Positions 1-9,338 of a DNA stretch of 64,000 bases are shown here, one piece after another (position 1 is the first letter of the stretch; every line of letters starts with the position of its first letter). The DNA is taken from the NCBI RefSeq assembly GCF_000287675.1, contig NZ_ALJL01000036.1, positions 124,001-188,000 of the forward strand, written 5' to 3'. The stretch is from Lachnoanaerobaculum sp. ICM7 (GTDB taxonomy: Bacteria > Bacillota > Clostridia > Lachnospirales > Lachnospiraceae). Under the pieces are notes generated by a model. That model was not told the DNA's origin. It did no database searches and saw only the letters and a list, made by a program, of their open reading frames with translations. Position numbers and translations under genes: made by a program.

Positions 1-170
1 ATATCAATAAGTGGAAATGTATTGAAGCCGATGAAAAGACCGGACAAACTTCCAGAAAGGGAGTTTTTGCAGGTGGTGATGCCGTAACAGGTGCCGCTAC
101 GGTTATTCTTGCTATGGAGGCCGGAAGAGCCGGAGCAAGAGGAATACATGAGTATCTCTCAGAAAAATAA
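1..170 (+). CDS. Glutamate synthase small subunit-like oxidoreductase, C-terminal end (partial)
   Basis: The reading frame is open from the window edge to a TAA at 168-170 and gives about 55 residues. The segment GVFAGGDAVTGAATVILAM followed by EAGRAGARGIHEYL is typical of the second dinucleotide-binding region of the glutamate synthase small subunit / NADPH-dependent glutamate synthase GltA family, FAD proteins that pass electrons from NAD(P)H. In such proteins GGD contacts FAD. Only the C-terminus is present, so glutamate synthase cannot be separated from related NfnB- or PreT-type oxidoreductases. A terminator follows. Confidence 0.75.
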   Translation, partial: INKWKCIEADEKTGQTSRKGVFAGGDAVTGAATVILAMEAGRAGARGIHEYLSEK

Positions 171-194
171 ATATAAAATAATATGAATTAAATG

Positions 195-243
195 AAGCCT
201 TTATAGTCGTATTTAGTAAAAATTAACGGTTATAAAGGCTTTG
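195..243 (+). terminator. Hairpin terminator after the oxidoreductase gene
   Basis: AAGCCTTTATA at 195-205 is matched exactly by TATAAAGGCTT at 231-241, an 11-bp perfect stem with a long AT-rich loop, followed by a short T-rich stretch. It lies 25 bases after the stop codon, so it probably ends that transcript. The long loop and weak T tract make it a modest terminator. Confidence 0.55.
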
Positions 244-302
244 TTATATCTATTTGTTATACCTGCCATGAAAAAAATATATATGCATTTCAAATGTGTT
301 TA

Positions 303-331
303 TTGACAGAATTATATGAAATAAATATAAT
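303..331 (+). promoter_or_regulatory. Promoter of the liv operon
   Basis: TTGACA at 303-308 and TATAAT at 326-331 are separated by exactly 17 bases, a consensus vegetative (sigma-A type) promoter. It lies 38 bases before the livK start, and a GGAGG ribosome binding site sits just before the ATG. Confidence 0.8.
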
Positions 332-368
332 GAGATGAGTTTTATAAAATTTAATTTATGGAGGCATT

Positions 369-1550
369 ATGAAGAAGAGAGTATTATTGTCAGCAATGGC
401 ATTGACATTCGGATTGGCATTGACAGCTTGCGGAAACGCAGGTTCGGATAAAGCTGCGGATTCAGGATCAAAGGCTGAGACTGAAGCTGCTGCAAAAGTT
501 GACGGTGATGTATTTACAATAGGAACTACAGGACCGCTTACAGGTAGTGCGGCATCTTACGGTAATTCAGTTAAGAACGGTGCTACTGTTGCTATTGATG
601 AGATCAATGCGGCAGGAGGAGTAAAGGTTGGAGACAAGACATATAAGCTTGCACTTAACTTCCAGGATGATGAAGCTAAAGAAGATAAGGCTGTTAACGC
701 ATATAACAATCTTATGGACAGCGGAATCAATGTATTTATGGGCGCTGTAACAAGCGGTTCATCACTTGCACTTACAGATTTAACAGCAAAGGATAATATT
801 TTACAGATTACACCTTCGGGTTCAGCTAAGGCAATCACTGAGAATCCAAATGTTTTCAGACTTTGCTTTACAGATCCTCTTCAGGGAAAGATGATTGCAG
901 ATTTCGTTGTGGATCAGGGATATGAGAGTGTTGCTGTTCTTTACAACAACTCTGACGAGTATTCAACAGGAGTATATGAGGCTTTTAAAGAGGAGCTTAA
1001 CACAGCCGGAAAGTCTGATTTACTTGTAAATGAGCAGTCATTCACAAATGATGATGTAGACTTTACAACTCAGTTGACACAGATCAAGGCTTCAGGAGCC
1101 AAGCTTATATTTGTACCGGGATATTATGAAGCTGCAGCATATATTGTACAGCAGGCAAAGCAGCAGGGTATCGATGCGGCATTTGTAGGTTCTGACGGTT
1201 GGGACGGAGTTTTAGGACAGGTTACAGATCCAAGCGCTGTTGAAGGTGCAGTATTCTTAAGTCCTTTCTTGGCTTCAGACCCTTCTGCAGCAGATTTCAC
1301 AAAGGCATATGAGACTGCATATAAGGCAACACCTGACCAGTTCGCAGCTGACGGATACGATACAGTTTATGTAATCAAGGCGGCTATGGAGAAGGCAGGA
1401 AGCATTGAGAGCAATGACCTTATCAAGGCTATGACCGAGATAGAGGTAAACGGTATCACCGGTAAAGTATCATTCAATGCCGACGGTGAGCCGAACAAGG
1501 AGCCTAAGTTTGTTACTATTACAAACGGAGAGTATAAGCTTTTTGATTAA
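369..1550 (+). CDS. livK: Branched-chain amino acid ABC transporter substrate-binding lipoprotein
   Basis: The 393-residue product starts with a lipoprotein signal peptide ending in a lipobox (LTAC, Cys at about 21), so it should be anchored outside the membrane. The mature part is a type I periplasmic-binding fold of the LivK / Leu-Ile-Val-binding family: IGTTGPLTGSAASYG, an AINEI-like helix, and SSLALTDLTAKDNI. It would bind leucine, isoleucine, valine or a similar amino acid and deliver it to the LivHM permease encoded next. The ATG has a GGAGG site at a good distance and a consensus promoter upstream. The exact ligand cannot be read from the sequence. Confidence 0.9.
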   Translation: MKKRVLLSAMALTFGLALTACGNAGSDKAADSGSKAETEAAAKVDGDVFTIGTTGPLTGSAASYGNSVKNGATVAIDEINAAGGVKVGDKTYKLALNFQDDEAKEDKAVNAYNNLMDSGINVFMGAVTSGSSLALTDLTAKDNILQITPSGSAKAITENPNVFRLCFTDPLQGKMIADFVVDQGYESVAVLYNNSDEYSTGVYEAFKEELNTAGKSDLLVNEQSFTNDDVDFTTQLTQIKASGAKLIFVPGYYEAAAYIVQQAKQQGIDAAFVGSDGWDGVLGQVTDPSAVEGAVFLSPFLASDPSAADFTKAYETAYKATPDQFAADGYDTVYVIKAAMEKAGSIESNDLIKAMTEIEVNGITGKVSFNADGEPNKEPKFVTITNGEYKLFD

Positions 1551-1563
1551 TCTATGAAATTTT

Positions 1564-1597
1564 AAAGAGGACGGGATTATTGTCCCATCCTCTTTTT
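1564..1597 (+). terminator. Terminator / attenuator between livK and livH
   Basis: AAAGAGGACGGGA pairs with TGTCCCATCCTCTTT around a four-base loop and ends in a run of T, the form of a Rho-independent terminator. Because the permease and ATPase genes follow without a clear new promoter, it may act as a partial terminator that keeps binding protein in excess over the membrane components. Confidence 0.7.
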
Positions 1598-1610
1598 CTG
1601 ACATAGACCT

Positions 1611-1644
1611 CGGAAAGCTTCTAACGTAAGGTAGGAGTTTTCCG
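1611..1644 (+). promoter_or_regulatory. Second hairpin in the livK-livH gap
   Basis: CGGAAAGCTTCTA at 1611-1623 pairs over 13 positions (two of them G-T) with TAGGAGTTTTCCG at 1632-1644, leaving an 8-base loop. No T tract follows, so it is not a terminator. It may protect the livH mRNA end after processing or take part in read-through control. The role is inferred. Confidence 0.45.
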
Positions 1645-1670
1645 TAGTTTAGGTAAAGAGGGGTAAAAAA

Positions 1671-2552
1671 ATGTTAATTAACTTTATTGAACAGTTAATA
1701 AACGGATTGAGGACAGGAAGCATTTATGCATTGATAGCTATAGGTTATACAATGGTATACGGTATAGCTAAAATGATAAATTTCGCTCATGGAGATATAA
1801 TAATGGTAGGAGCATATGCTCTTTATTTTAGTATATCGGTATTGGGTTTACCTGTTCCGGTAGCACTTTTATTAACTGTTATTGTATGTTCCGTTTTGGG
1901 CGTTTTGATTGAAAAGATTGCGTATAAGCCGCTTAGAAAAGCACAGCCTTTGGCAGTACTTATCACTGCAATAGGTATGAGCTTCTTTTTACAGAGCAGT
2001 TCTTTATTGATATTCGGTTCAACACCGATACCTTTTCAATCTGTAATTCCAAACGATAATATAAAGGTAGGACCGGTTATAATTTCAAGTATTACTCTGG
2101 TTACATTGGTAGTGACCGCTGTTGCAATGATTTTACTTACATTGTTTATAAACAAGACTAAGCTGGGTTCTGCAATGAGAGCCGTTTCGGAGGATAAGGG
2201 AGCGGCGGAACTTATGGGTATTAATGTAAACAGTACCATATCGATGACTTTCGCAATAGGTTCAGCACTTGCGGCTGTAGCGGGTATTTTGTATATAAGT
2301 CAGTACCAGTCTATGAAGCCTACACTTGGAGCACTGCCGGGTATCAAGGCGTTTGTGGCTGCAGTTCTTGGAGGAATCGGAAGTATACCGGGAGCTATGC
2401 TTGGTGGAATACTTCTGGGACTTATTGAAAGTGTGTCTAAGGCATATATTTCAACAGAGCTTGCGGATGCTATTGTTTTCGGAGTTTTGATTGTCGTTTT
2501 ATTATTCAGACCTTCAGGGCTTTTGGGCAAGAAGAAGATTGTAAAGGTATAG
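1671..2552 (+). CDS. livH: Branched-chain amino acid ABC transporter permease LivH
   Basis: The 293-residue protein is very hydrophobic, with about eight predicted membrane helices. It carries LivH family signatures: GYTMVYGIAKMINFAHGDI near the N-terminus and the conserved cytoplasmic loop around AVSEDKGAAELMGINV, which contacts the ATPase. It forms the translocation path with LivM. It starts at the ATG after a GAGGGG-type site and is 7 bases from livM. The length is normal for the family. Confidence 0.92.
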   Translation: MLINFIEQLINGLRTGSIYALIAIGYTMVYGIAKMINFAHGDIIMVGAYALYFSISVLGLPVPVALLLTVIVCSVLGVLIEKIAYKPLRKAQPLAVLITAIGMSFFLQSSSLLIFGSTPIPFQSVIPNDNIKVGPVIISSITLVTLVVTAVAMILLTLFINKTKLGSAMRAVSEDKGAAELMGINVNSTISMTFAIGSALAAVAGILYISQYQSMKPTLGALPGIKAFVAAVLGGIGSIPGAMLGGILLGLIESVSKAYISTELADAIVFGVLIVVLLFRPSGLLGKKKIVKV

Positions 2553-2559
2553 GTGTGGT

Positions 2560-3519
2560 ATGAAGATATTAAATAAAAAAACTATATTTAATATAGCAAT
2601 AATGTTACTGGCCTATGTGTTGGTGTTTGTTTTGATAAACTCCGGAATACTCAGCAGACAATATAAATCCTTGATAGTTCCTATATGTGTGAACATAATG
2701 TTGGCTGTTTCACTGAATCTTGTAACAGGATTTTTAGGGGAACTTTCTCTGGGCCATGCCGGTTTTATGTCAATAGGAGCATATACAAGTGCTTTGATTT
2801 CCATCAATACAAGCTTTTTACCTCCGGCACTGTCATTTTTTATAGCTGTGGTTTGCGGTTGTATATTGGCGGCTGTTTTCGGATTTTTGATAGGTGTACC
2901 TGTGCTTAGACTTAGAGGTGACTATCTGGCTATAGTAACACTTGCATTCGGAGAGATAATAAAGTCTGTTATAAATTATCTTAATTTTACCGGAGGATCG
3001 AAGGGACTTAGTAAGATTCCTTTATATTCCGATTACAATAATTTTACAGTTGTATTTATTATCATGGTAATATGTATAGTGCTGATTTCAAATCTTATAA
3101 ATTCAAGAGACGGAAGAGCGATAAAGTCAATTCGTGACAATGATATTGCGGCGGAGTCTATAGGAATAAAGATAAGTAAGTATAAGGTAAGCGCTTTTGT
3201 TATAGCAGCAGGTTTTGCAGGACTTGCAGGTTCACTTTATGCTCATAATGTAGGTATTATAAAGCCTAATATTTTTGACTATAATAAATCAATTGAGATA
3301 CTTGTATTTGTGGTTCTTGGAGGTATGGGAAATATTCCGGGTTCAATAATATCCGCAATAATTCTTACAGTATTACCTGAATTCTTAAGAGGTGCGGACA
3401 ATTTGAGAATGTTACTCTATGCTATAGTATTGATTTTGATGATGATATTTAACAACAGTAAGTTTAAGGCTAATTTATCACTGAATAAAACCTTTAGAAA
3501 GCTTGGAAAGGAGGATTAA
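2560..3519 (+). CDS. livM: Branched-chain amino acid ABC transporter permease LivM
   Basis: The 319-residue membrane protein has the LivM family pattern: NLVTGFLGELSLGHAGFM near residues 53-70 and the coupling loop RAIKSIRDNDIAAESIGI. It pairs with LivH to form the membrane channel of the importer. Its stop codon overlaps the livG start by one base, so the two genes are translationally coupled. Confidence 0.92.
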   Translation: MKILNKKTIFNIAIMLLAYVLVFVLINSGILSRQYKSLIVPICVNIMLAVSLNLVTGFLGELSLGHAGFMSIGAYTSALISINTSFLPPALSFFIAVVCGCILAAVFGFLIGVPVLRLRGDYLAIVTLAFGEIIKSVINYLNFTGGSKGLSKIPLYSDYNNFTVVFIIMVICIVLISNLINSRDGRAIKSIRDNDIAAESIGIKISKYKVSAFVIAAGFAGLAGSLYAHNVGIIKPNIFDYNKSIEILVFVVLGGMGNIPGSIISAIILTVLPEFLRGADNLRMLLYAIVLILMMIFNNSKFKANLSLNKTFRKLGKED

Positions 3520-4271
3520 TGCTGGAGTGTAAGAATCTTGGGATTCAATTCGGAGGATTAAAGGCGGTAGACAACTTTAATCTTAATATTGAAAAAGGAA
3601 TGTTATACGGTCTTATCGGACCGAACGGTGCAGGAAAGACTACAGTTTTTAACCTCTTGACAGGAGTTTATAAGCCGACCGGAGGTACAATACGACTTGA
3701 CGGAAATCTTATAAACGGAAAAACACCTACACAGATCAATAATATGGGTATTGCAAGAACATTTCAAAATATTAGACTTTTTTCAAATATGTCGGTTTTA
3801 GATAATGTAAAAGTGGCATTACATGAAAAGGTAAAATATCCTCTGCTTACATCCATGACTCATATGTTCGGATTTTCCAAAAAGGAAAAGGAAATGGATG
3901 ATCTTGCTTTGGAGATACTGGATGTATTTTCACTTGGCACAAAGAAAGATGTTCTGTCGGGAAATCTGCCTTATGGTGAGCAGAGAAAGCTTGAGATAGC
4001 AAGAGCTCTTGCTACAAGTCCTTCTTTACTTTTGCTTGATGAGCCGGCGGCAGGTATGAATCCTAATGAGACGGAAGAGTTGATGGAAACAATCAGAAAA
4101 ATCAGAGATATGTATAATCTTACAATTCTTTTGATTGAGCATGATATGAAGTTGGTAGCCGGAATTTGTGAAAAACTTACGGTACTTAATTTCGGTACCG
4201 AGCTTGCAAGCGGAACACCGAGTGAAGTACTTAATAATCCTGATGTAATTACAGCATATTTGGGAGAGTAG
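3519..4271 (+). CDS. livG: Branched-chain amino acid ABC transporter ATP-binding protein LivG
   Basis: The 250-residue ABC ATPase has Walker A GPNGAGKTT, a LivG-type signature PYGEQRKLEIARAL, Walker B LLLLDEPAAGMNP and a switch histidine in IEHDM. The long insert between Walker A and the signature (MTHMFGFSKKEKEMDD) is typical of LivG rather than LivF. It powers LivHM on the cytoplasmic face. The start overlaps the livM stop and follows a GGAGG site. Confidence 0.93.
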   Translation: MLECKNLGIQFGGLKAVDNFNLNIEKGMLYGLIGPNGAGKTTVFNLLTGVYKPTGGTIRLDGNLINGKTPTQINNMGIARTFQNIRLFSNMSVLDNVKVALHEKVKYPLLTSMTHMFGFSKKEKEMDDLALEILDVFSLGTKKDVLSGNLPYGEQRKLEIARALATSPSLLLLDEPAAGMNPNETEELMETIRKIRDMYNLTILLIEHDMKLVAGICEKLTVLNFGTELASGTPSEVLNNPDVITAYLGE

Positions 4272-4279
4272 GAGGAACG

Positions 4280-4990
4280 ATGGAAATATTAAAAGTAAAA
4301 GATCTTGTCGTGAACTATGGAATGATAAAGGCTGTAAAGGGCGCAAGCTTTTGCGTCAATCAAGGTGAAATAGTTGCTCTTATAGGCGCAAACGGTGCAG
4401 GAAAAACTTCTATTTTGCACACGGTCACAGGGCTTCTCAGTGCAAAAGAAGGAAGTATCGAGTTTGACGGCAAAGATATTACCAAGTCAAAAGCACATGA
4501 TATAGTTAAGCTTGGAATGGCACATGTGCCTGAGGGCAGAAGAGTTTTCGGTGATTTGACGGTAATTGAAAACTTGAAACTTGGCGCATATATAAGAAAT
4601 GATAAGGCGGGAATTGAAGAAAGTCTTGAAAAAATTTATAAGAGATTTCCAAGACTGTCTGAGAGAAAGACTCAGATTGCAGGTACACTTTCAGGTGGTG
4701 AGCAGCAGATGCTTGCAATGGGAAGAGCTCTTATGAGCAATCCTAAAGTTATTGTGATGGATGAGCCTTCAATGGGACTCTCACCTCTTTATGTAAATGA
4801 GATATTTGATATTATAAGAGAAATTCATGAGAGCGGAACAACTGTACTTTTGGTTGAACAAAATGCAAAGAAAGCTCTTAGTATTGCCGACAGAGCCTAT
4901 GTTCTTGAAACAGGGAATATAGTGCTTGAGGGTGATGCAAAGAAACTTATGGATGATGACAGTGTAAAGAAAGCATATCTTGGGGAATAA
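4280..4990 (+). CDS. livF: Branched-chain amino acid ABC transporter ATP-binding protein LivF
   Basis: The 236-residue second ATPase of the importer has Walker A GANGAGKTS, signature LSGGEQQMLAMGRAL, Walker B VIVMDEPSMGLSP and the LivF hallmark HVPEGRRVFGDLTV. It works as a heterodimer with LivG. It lies 8 bases after livG and is closed by a strong terminator. Confidence 0.93.
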   Translation: MEILKVKDLVVNYGMIKAVKGASFCVNQGEIVALIGANGAGKTSILHTVTGLLSAKEGSIEFDGKDITKSKAHDIVKLGMAHVPEGRRVFGDLTVIENLKLGAYIRNDKAGIEESLEKIYKRFPRLSERKTQIAGTLSGGEQQMLAMGRALMSNPKVIVMDEPSMGLSPLYVNEIFDIIREIHESGTTVLLVEQNAKKALSIADRAYVLETGNIVLEGDAKKLMDDDSVKKAYLGE

Positions 4991-5016
4991 AAAAGGACAC
5001 ATAAGTGTCCTTTTTT
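4989..5016. terminator. Bidirectional terminator between livF and the DUF4364 gene
   Basis: AAAAAAGGACAC and GTGTCCTTTTTT form a perfect 12-bp stem around ATAA. The A tract on one side and T tract on the other let it end both the rightward liv transcript and the leftward DUF4364 transcript, whose stop codon lies at its edge. Confidence 0.85.
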
Positions 5017-5542
5017 ATTCCATGCCTCCAAGAAGCCTTTTCATAATATACTGATAAATATCCTGACTGCATGAGCGCCAATTGTTTTTCATAATATTGG
5101 CCTGTTCTTCATCAGGGGAATTTATTTCTATATTTATAAGTGGGGTTTTTCCCTCCAAAACTTCACAATGTACAATGAGATCGTTTCCCGGAAGCTTATA
5201 ATATTCTGCTGTAGTGGAAACTTCATTTCTCATACGGAATTTATTTGTCTGTATAAACTCGTTGATATCTGTAATGATAGCCGGAGAGATCTGTTTTTCA
5301 AAAAAAGAGAGGGCTTCTTTGCCTTCTTTTGTCATTTCATATCTGGAATTGTTGTTTATATTCTCGACACTCAGTAAGTTTGATTCCAAAAGCTCTGAAA
5401 GAGCCTGTTGGACTATAAAGTATGTAGTATATTCTTTACTGACAAAAAAGTCGGATATATTTGAGTTTGTAAGTGGGAACTTAACTTGTTTTAACATATA
5501 TAGTATCATTAACTTATATAAAGTCATCGGTTCTGAGAGCAT
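5015..5542 (-). CDS. DUF4364 family protein
   Basis: The start is placed at the ATG for MLSEPMTLYKLM because an AGGAGGT site lies just upstream of it. A 22-residue longer reading frame exists but has no ribosome binding site. The 175-residue protein matches the DUF4364 family of Clostridia: an N-terminal winged-helix-like half (FPLTNSNISDFFVSKEYTTYF, then ALSELLESNLL) and a C-terminal alpha/beta part. The N-terminal half resembles DNA-binding helices, so a regulatory role is plausible but not shown. It stands alone on the minus strand between two plus-strand operons. Confidence 0.75.
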   Translation of the reverse strand: MLSEPMTLYKLMILYMLKQVKFPLTNSNISDFFVSKEYTTYFIVQQALSELLESNLLSVENINNNSRYEMTKEGKEALSFFEKQISPAIITDINEFIQTNKFRMRNEVSTTAEYYKLPGNDLIVHCEVLEGKTPLINIEINSPDEEQANIMKNNWRSCSQDIYQYIMKRLLGGME

Positions 5543-5719
5543 CGTCGGACCTCCTGTGTAATATAAAGATTTTACAACAAATGGGATATTATGTAAAGTG
5601 TAATACATTACCGGTTATTTTATTCGATTGCCTGCGGATTACTAACTGCCGATTAGATATAGAAATTCATTATTATTTATGATAAAATGTAGGTTATGGT
5701 TTATGGAAGAGGTGTATAA

Positions 5720-8700
5720 ATGAGAGAGCGAATCAATCGTTTGGCAAAAGGGATTATTGAAGAAGAATTACCTATATTGGTCTGTGAGCCGGATAATATA
5801 GAACTGCCTATAAAGATGGATGAAGCCGTTCGCTTTGAAATAGAGGTACGAAGTGACAACAAAGTACCGTTTAGAGGAGTGGCATATTCCGACAATATAA
5901 GAGTAAGAGTGGTCGATGCAACTTTTGGCGGAATAAAGAACAAAGTTGTACTTGAGATCAACTCGAAGAATTTGAGCGGAGAAGAAAAGATAGAGGGTAT
6001 TATAACTTTGGTAACAAATGCCGGAGAAAGAGATATACCCTATACTTTTTATATAAAAAATACCGATACTGTACTTGTGCTTGAGTCATTAAAGACAGTG
6101 GACGATTTTATGGTCATTGCAAAGGAAGACATAAATATTGCATTGGCTATTTTTATGTATAAAGACTTTTGTAAGTCGGGCTTTATGAAGGACCTGAGAT
6201 ATCAAAAGATTTACGAAGTACTTAATAAGGGTAATAACTTCAGATTAAACCTTGAAAATTTCCTGCAGGCTGTGGGAAATAAAGAAGCAGTGAATTTTTT
6301 GCTTGAATCGGATTCGCTTTATTTAAATACAGTAGAAGAAGATAAAGTTTATACCGTCAAAGTTCACAAAGAAAACTGGGGTTTGCTTGATATTGACGTA
6401 TCAACAAATGCAGGTTTTATTAAATTAAATACGGATAAAATTAAAAACGAAAACTTTGAAGATAATACTTTTGAACTGGGATTTACTATAGATTCCGAAC
6501 TCTTGCAAGACAGGAAAAATGTTGCGAGTATAAGGTTTTGTAACGGTTTAAATGAAAAGTATCTTGAAGTTGTAATAAATAAAAATCTTGAAAAAGAATA
6601 TCAAAGAGAAGCAAGAATATTTGAAAGAAAACAGTGGATCAGTTATGTAAAGCTTAGAGTTGAGCATGAACTCTGCAGCGATAAAATCGAAAAAAATGAG
6701 ATTTTATTTAAAATGCTTGCGGTACTGGACAGATTACAGGCAAGTACATACAGGAGTTTTTTGGTAAAGCTTTTAAAGGCTGAAATATACCTGATGCAGG
6801 GAGATAAGGCTACGGCAAAGTCTATTATCAACAGTCTGGATTCAAAAATAAAAGAGAACAGGCACGAACTTAGAGATGAGTATCTGATTTTAGAATACCT
6901 GGATACATATATGTATCCGGATGGCGAAAAGATGAGAGATCTTACAAAGCTTATTAAGGATTTATATAAGAAATATCATTCAAACATTGAATTTATGCTT
7001 GTATTAAATCTTGATGAAAGTCTTGCAGACAACCCGGCGGAAAGACAGAAGTTTTTGAAGAGAGCTTTTGAGCTTGGTGACAGGTCAAAAATATTGATGA
7101 TGGAATATGCTCTTTTACTTTGCAAGAATCCACATCTTTTGACAAGCTGTACAAGATTTGAAGTGTTGGCACTCAGCTTCGGTATAAGAAATAATCTTAT
7201 ATCGGTTAGTCTTTCGGAGAAAATACTCTCCGTTGTAAGAGAGACAAAGAAAATTAACGGAGCTATATTAAATATTCTTCTTTCAATATACAATGCATTG
7301 CCAGGCAATGAACTTCTTATAGATATATGTGAGATTTTTATAAAAGGTAATGTAAGAAAAAAGTATGTAAATGCATGGTACGAAAGATGTATTGAAAAGG
7401 GATTGCCGGTGGAAGGCATATATGAGTATTTTGTTTACTCGCTTCCCGAAAAATATGATTTACCTATACCTGAATCTGTGCTGAAGCATTTTGAAAGAAT
7501 AAACTCGATGGCTGATGACTTTAAGGTGAAGATATTTGAAAATATCGTAGAGTTTTATCCGCATAACAGTGAAATATACAGAGAGTTTATAAAGAGAATA
7601 AAGATTTTTACCATTGATAATGCAATGAAATTGAAAATGGATGATCATCTTATAAATATTTATTCCGGAATTCTTGAAGATGATGATATAGATGAAAGAT
7701 TGGCAAAAATCATTCCGTTTTTAATGAACTCATATGATGTGAGAGTGCCTGAAGGTAAAGCGGGTTCTATAGTGGTTGTATATCCGGAGCTGAACGGTGA
7801 AAAGAAATATGAACTTGTAAATAACAGGGCTTTTGTAGCACTGTATTCGGAAAATGCAATTATCCTTGCAGAGGATTGTGAGGGCAACAGATATTATCCA
7901 AAAAATATGACTGTAGATAAGATATTCCATATGCAAAATCTTATAGACAGGTCTTATGAGTTGGATAAAAATCATGATATGCACAGGCTTGAGATGCTTG
8001 GAAAGATTGCAAAGAGCAGTGAAATCAGTGATGAAGATATAGTTTTAATAGAAGGTGTATTGGATGAAATAGACATTGATTCAAGATTTAAAAATATACT
8101 TTTATCAAAGCTTATTGAACATTTATGGAAAGCTTCAGAGAAGGAAGAAGAGATTAACTTTAAGCTTCTATATAAGACGGCAGAGATGAATTTGGATGAA
8201 GACAATATCTTTATGTATTGTGATACATTGATGAATATCGGAAATGTAAAAGAGGCAATAGATGTAGTCAAATTCTTCGGAGTCGATAACTTCAAAAAAG
8301 ATGAATTACTTAAGCTGATTATTAAGGCAATTGACGATGAAGCATTTAATCAAAATAAAATACTTGCTTTGATGGCTTTTAATCTTTATAAAGATGAAAA
8401 GTACACAGATAAAACTTTGGAATTTATTGCAAAGGTATACAACGGAAAAACACAAAATATGTTGGATTGTCTGAAATTATGTGTTGAGAAAAATATAGAA
8501 ACATATGATTTTGAAGAAAGATTGCTTATACAAATGCTTTTCTCAAATCAGACAGCAGATTTGGATGAGGCTTTTAGAATTTATACAGAGAGAAAAAGAG
8601 TTACGGATATAATCATAAGAGCATATTTTACTGTAAAGAGTGATTTATTCTTCATGAATGATGAAAATATAAAAGACAATATATTTGAGTATCTGGAAGA

Positions 8701-9277
8701 CGGACTCAGTGATGTTGACGATATAAAGGAGTTCCCGAATATTTATATGCTGGCATTGTCAAAGTATTATTCAAAGAAGGATAATCTTAACTTTAAGCAG
8801 ACAAGACTATGTGAGCAGATAGTAAATAATCTTTGTGATATGGGAATGGTATTTTCGTATTTTAAAAATCTGTCAAAGTTTGTACCTGTTGAAAGAGATA
8901 TACTGGAATCTGCTTTTGTTGAATACAAGGCAAAGAAAGATTCGGTTATATTGAAGTCAAGAATTTTTCCTTTAAATGATGATTTTATTGAGGAGGAGTT
9001 TCCTAATATCTATAAAAATATATTTGTTAAATATAAGAAGATTTTTTCTGACGAGATATGGGAATATCAGATTCTTGAAAATGAAGACGGTGATATGAAA
9101 GTTTCAGTAAATGACTGTGTTCAATTCAGTAAAGGGGATAATGCCGGAGAGAGCAGGTTTATTCTTATAAATGATATAGCGGAACTGCCAAAAGACAAAG
9201 AAAAAGAAATCAAGGAAAAATTGACCGAGTTTGTGTACAAAGACGAGTTGGTAGCGAATTTATTTACACTGATATAA
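5720..9277 (+). CDS. DUF5717 family protein, very large, unknown function
   Basis: The 1185-residue protein has no signal peptide or membrane segment, so it is probably cytoplasmic. The start MRERINRLAKGIIEEELPIL and a beta-rich N-terminal third (two sandwich-like stretches around residues 30-115 and 210-290) match my memory of the DUF5717 family of Lachnospiraceae. The rest is mainly helical with repeat-like segments (for example LLKAEIYLMQGDKATAKSII), suggesting TPR-like solenoids. No catalytic motif is recognised. It leads a cluster with a DUF5716 protein and a TPR-like protein, so a shared complex is likely. The ATG has an AGAGG site. Confidence 0.7.
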   Translation: MRERINRLAKGIIEEELPILVCEPDNIELPIKMDEAVRFEIEVRSDNKVPFRGVAYSDNIRVRVVDATFGGIKNKVVLEINSKNLSGEEKIEGIITLVTNAGERDIPYTFYIKNTDTVLVLESLKTVDDFMVIAKEDINIALAIFMYKDFCKSGFMKDLRYQKIYEVLNKGNNFRLNLENFLQAVGNKEAVNFLLESDSLYLNTVEEDKVYTVKVHKENWGLLDIDVSTNAGFIKLNTDKIKNENFEDNTFELGFTIDSELLQDRKNVASIRFCNGLNEKYLEVVINKNLEKEYQREARIFERKQWISYVKLRVEHELCSDKIEKNEILFKMLAVLDRLQASTYRSFLVKLLKAEIYLMQGDKATAKSIINSLDSKIKENRHELRDEYLILEYLDTYMYPDGEKMRDLTKLIKDLYKKYHSNIEFMLVLNLDESLADNPAERQKFLKRAFELGDRSKILMMEYALLLCKNPHLLTSCTRFEVLALSFGIRNNLISVSLSEKILSVVRETKKINGAILNILLSIYNALPGNELLIDICEIFIKGNVRKKYVNAWYERCIEKGLPVEGIYEYFVYSLPEKYDLPIPESVLKHFERINSMADDFKVKIFENIVEFYPHNSEIYREFIKRIKIFTIDNAMKLKMDDHLINIYSGILEDDDIDERLAKIIPFLMNSYDVRVPEGKAGSIVVVYPELNGEKKYELVNNRAFVALYSENAIILAEDCEGNRYYPKNMTVDKIFHMQNLIDRSYELDKNHDMHRLEMLGKIAKSSEISDEDIVLIEGVLDEIDIDSRFKNILLSKLIEHLWKASEKEEEINFKLLYKTAEMNLDEDNIFMYCDTLMNIGNVKEAIDVVKFFGVDNFKKDELLKLIIKAIDDEAFNQNKILALMAFNLYKDEKYTDKTLEFIAKVYNGKTQNMLDCLKLCVEKNIETYDFEERLLIQMLFSNQTADLDEAFRIYTERKRVTDIIIRAYFTVKSDLFFMNDENIKDNIFEYLEDGLSDVDDIKEFPNIYMLALSKYYSKKDNLNFKQTRLCEQIVNNLCDMGMVFSYFKNLSKFVPVERDILESAFVEYKAKKDSVILKSRIFPLNDDFIEEEFPNIYKNIFVKYKKIFSDEIWEYQILENEDGDMKVSVNDCVQFSKGDNAGESRFILINDIAELPKDKEKEIKEKLTEFVYKDELVANLFTLI

Positions 9278-9338
9278 AAAATGAAAGGAATGTAAGTTTT
9301 ATATTTACATTTGATATTTATATAAAATGGGAGATACG

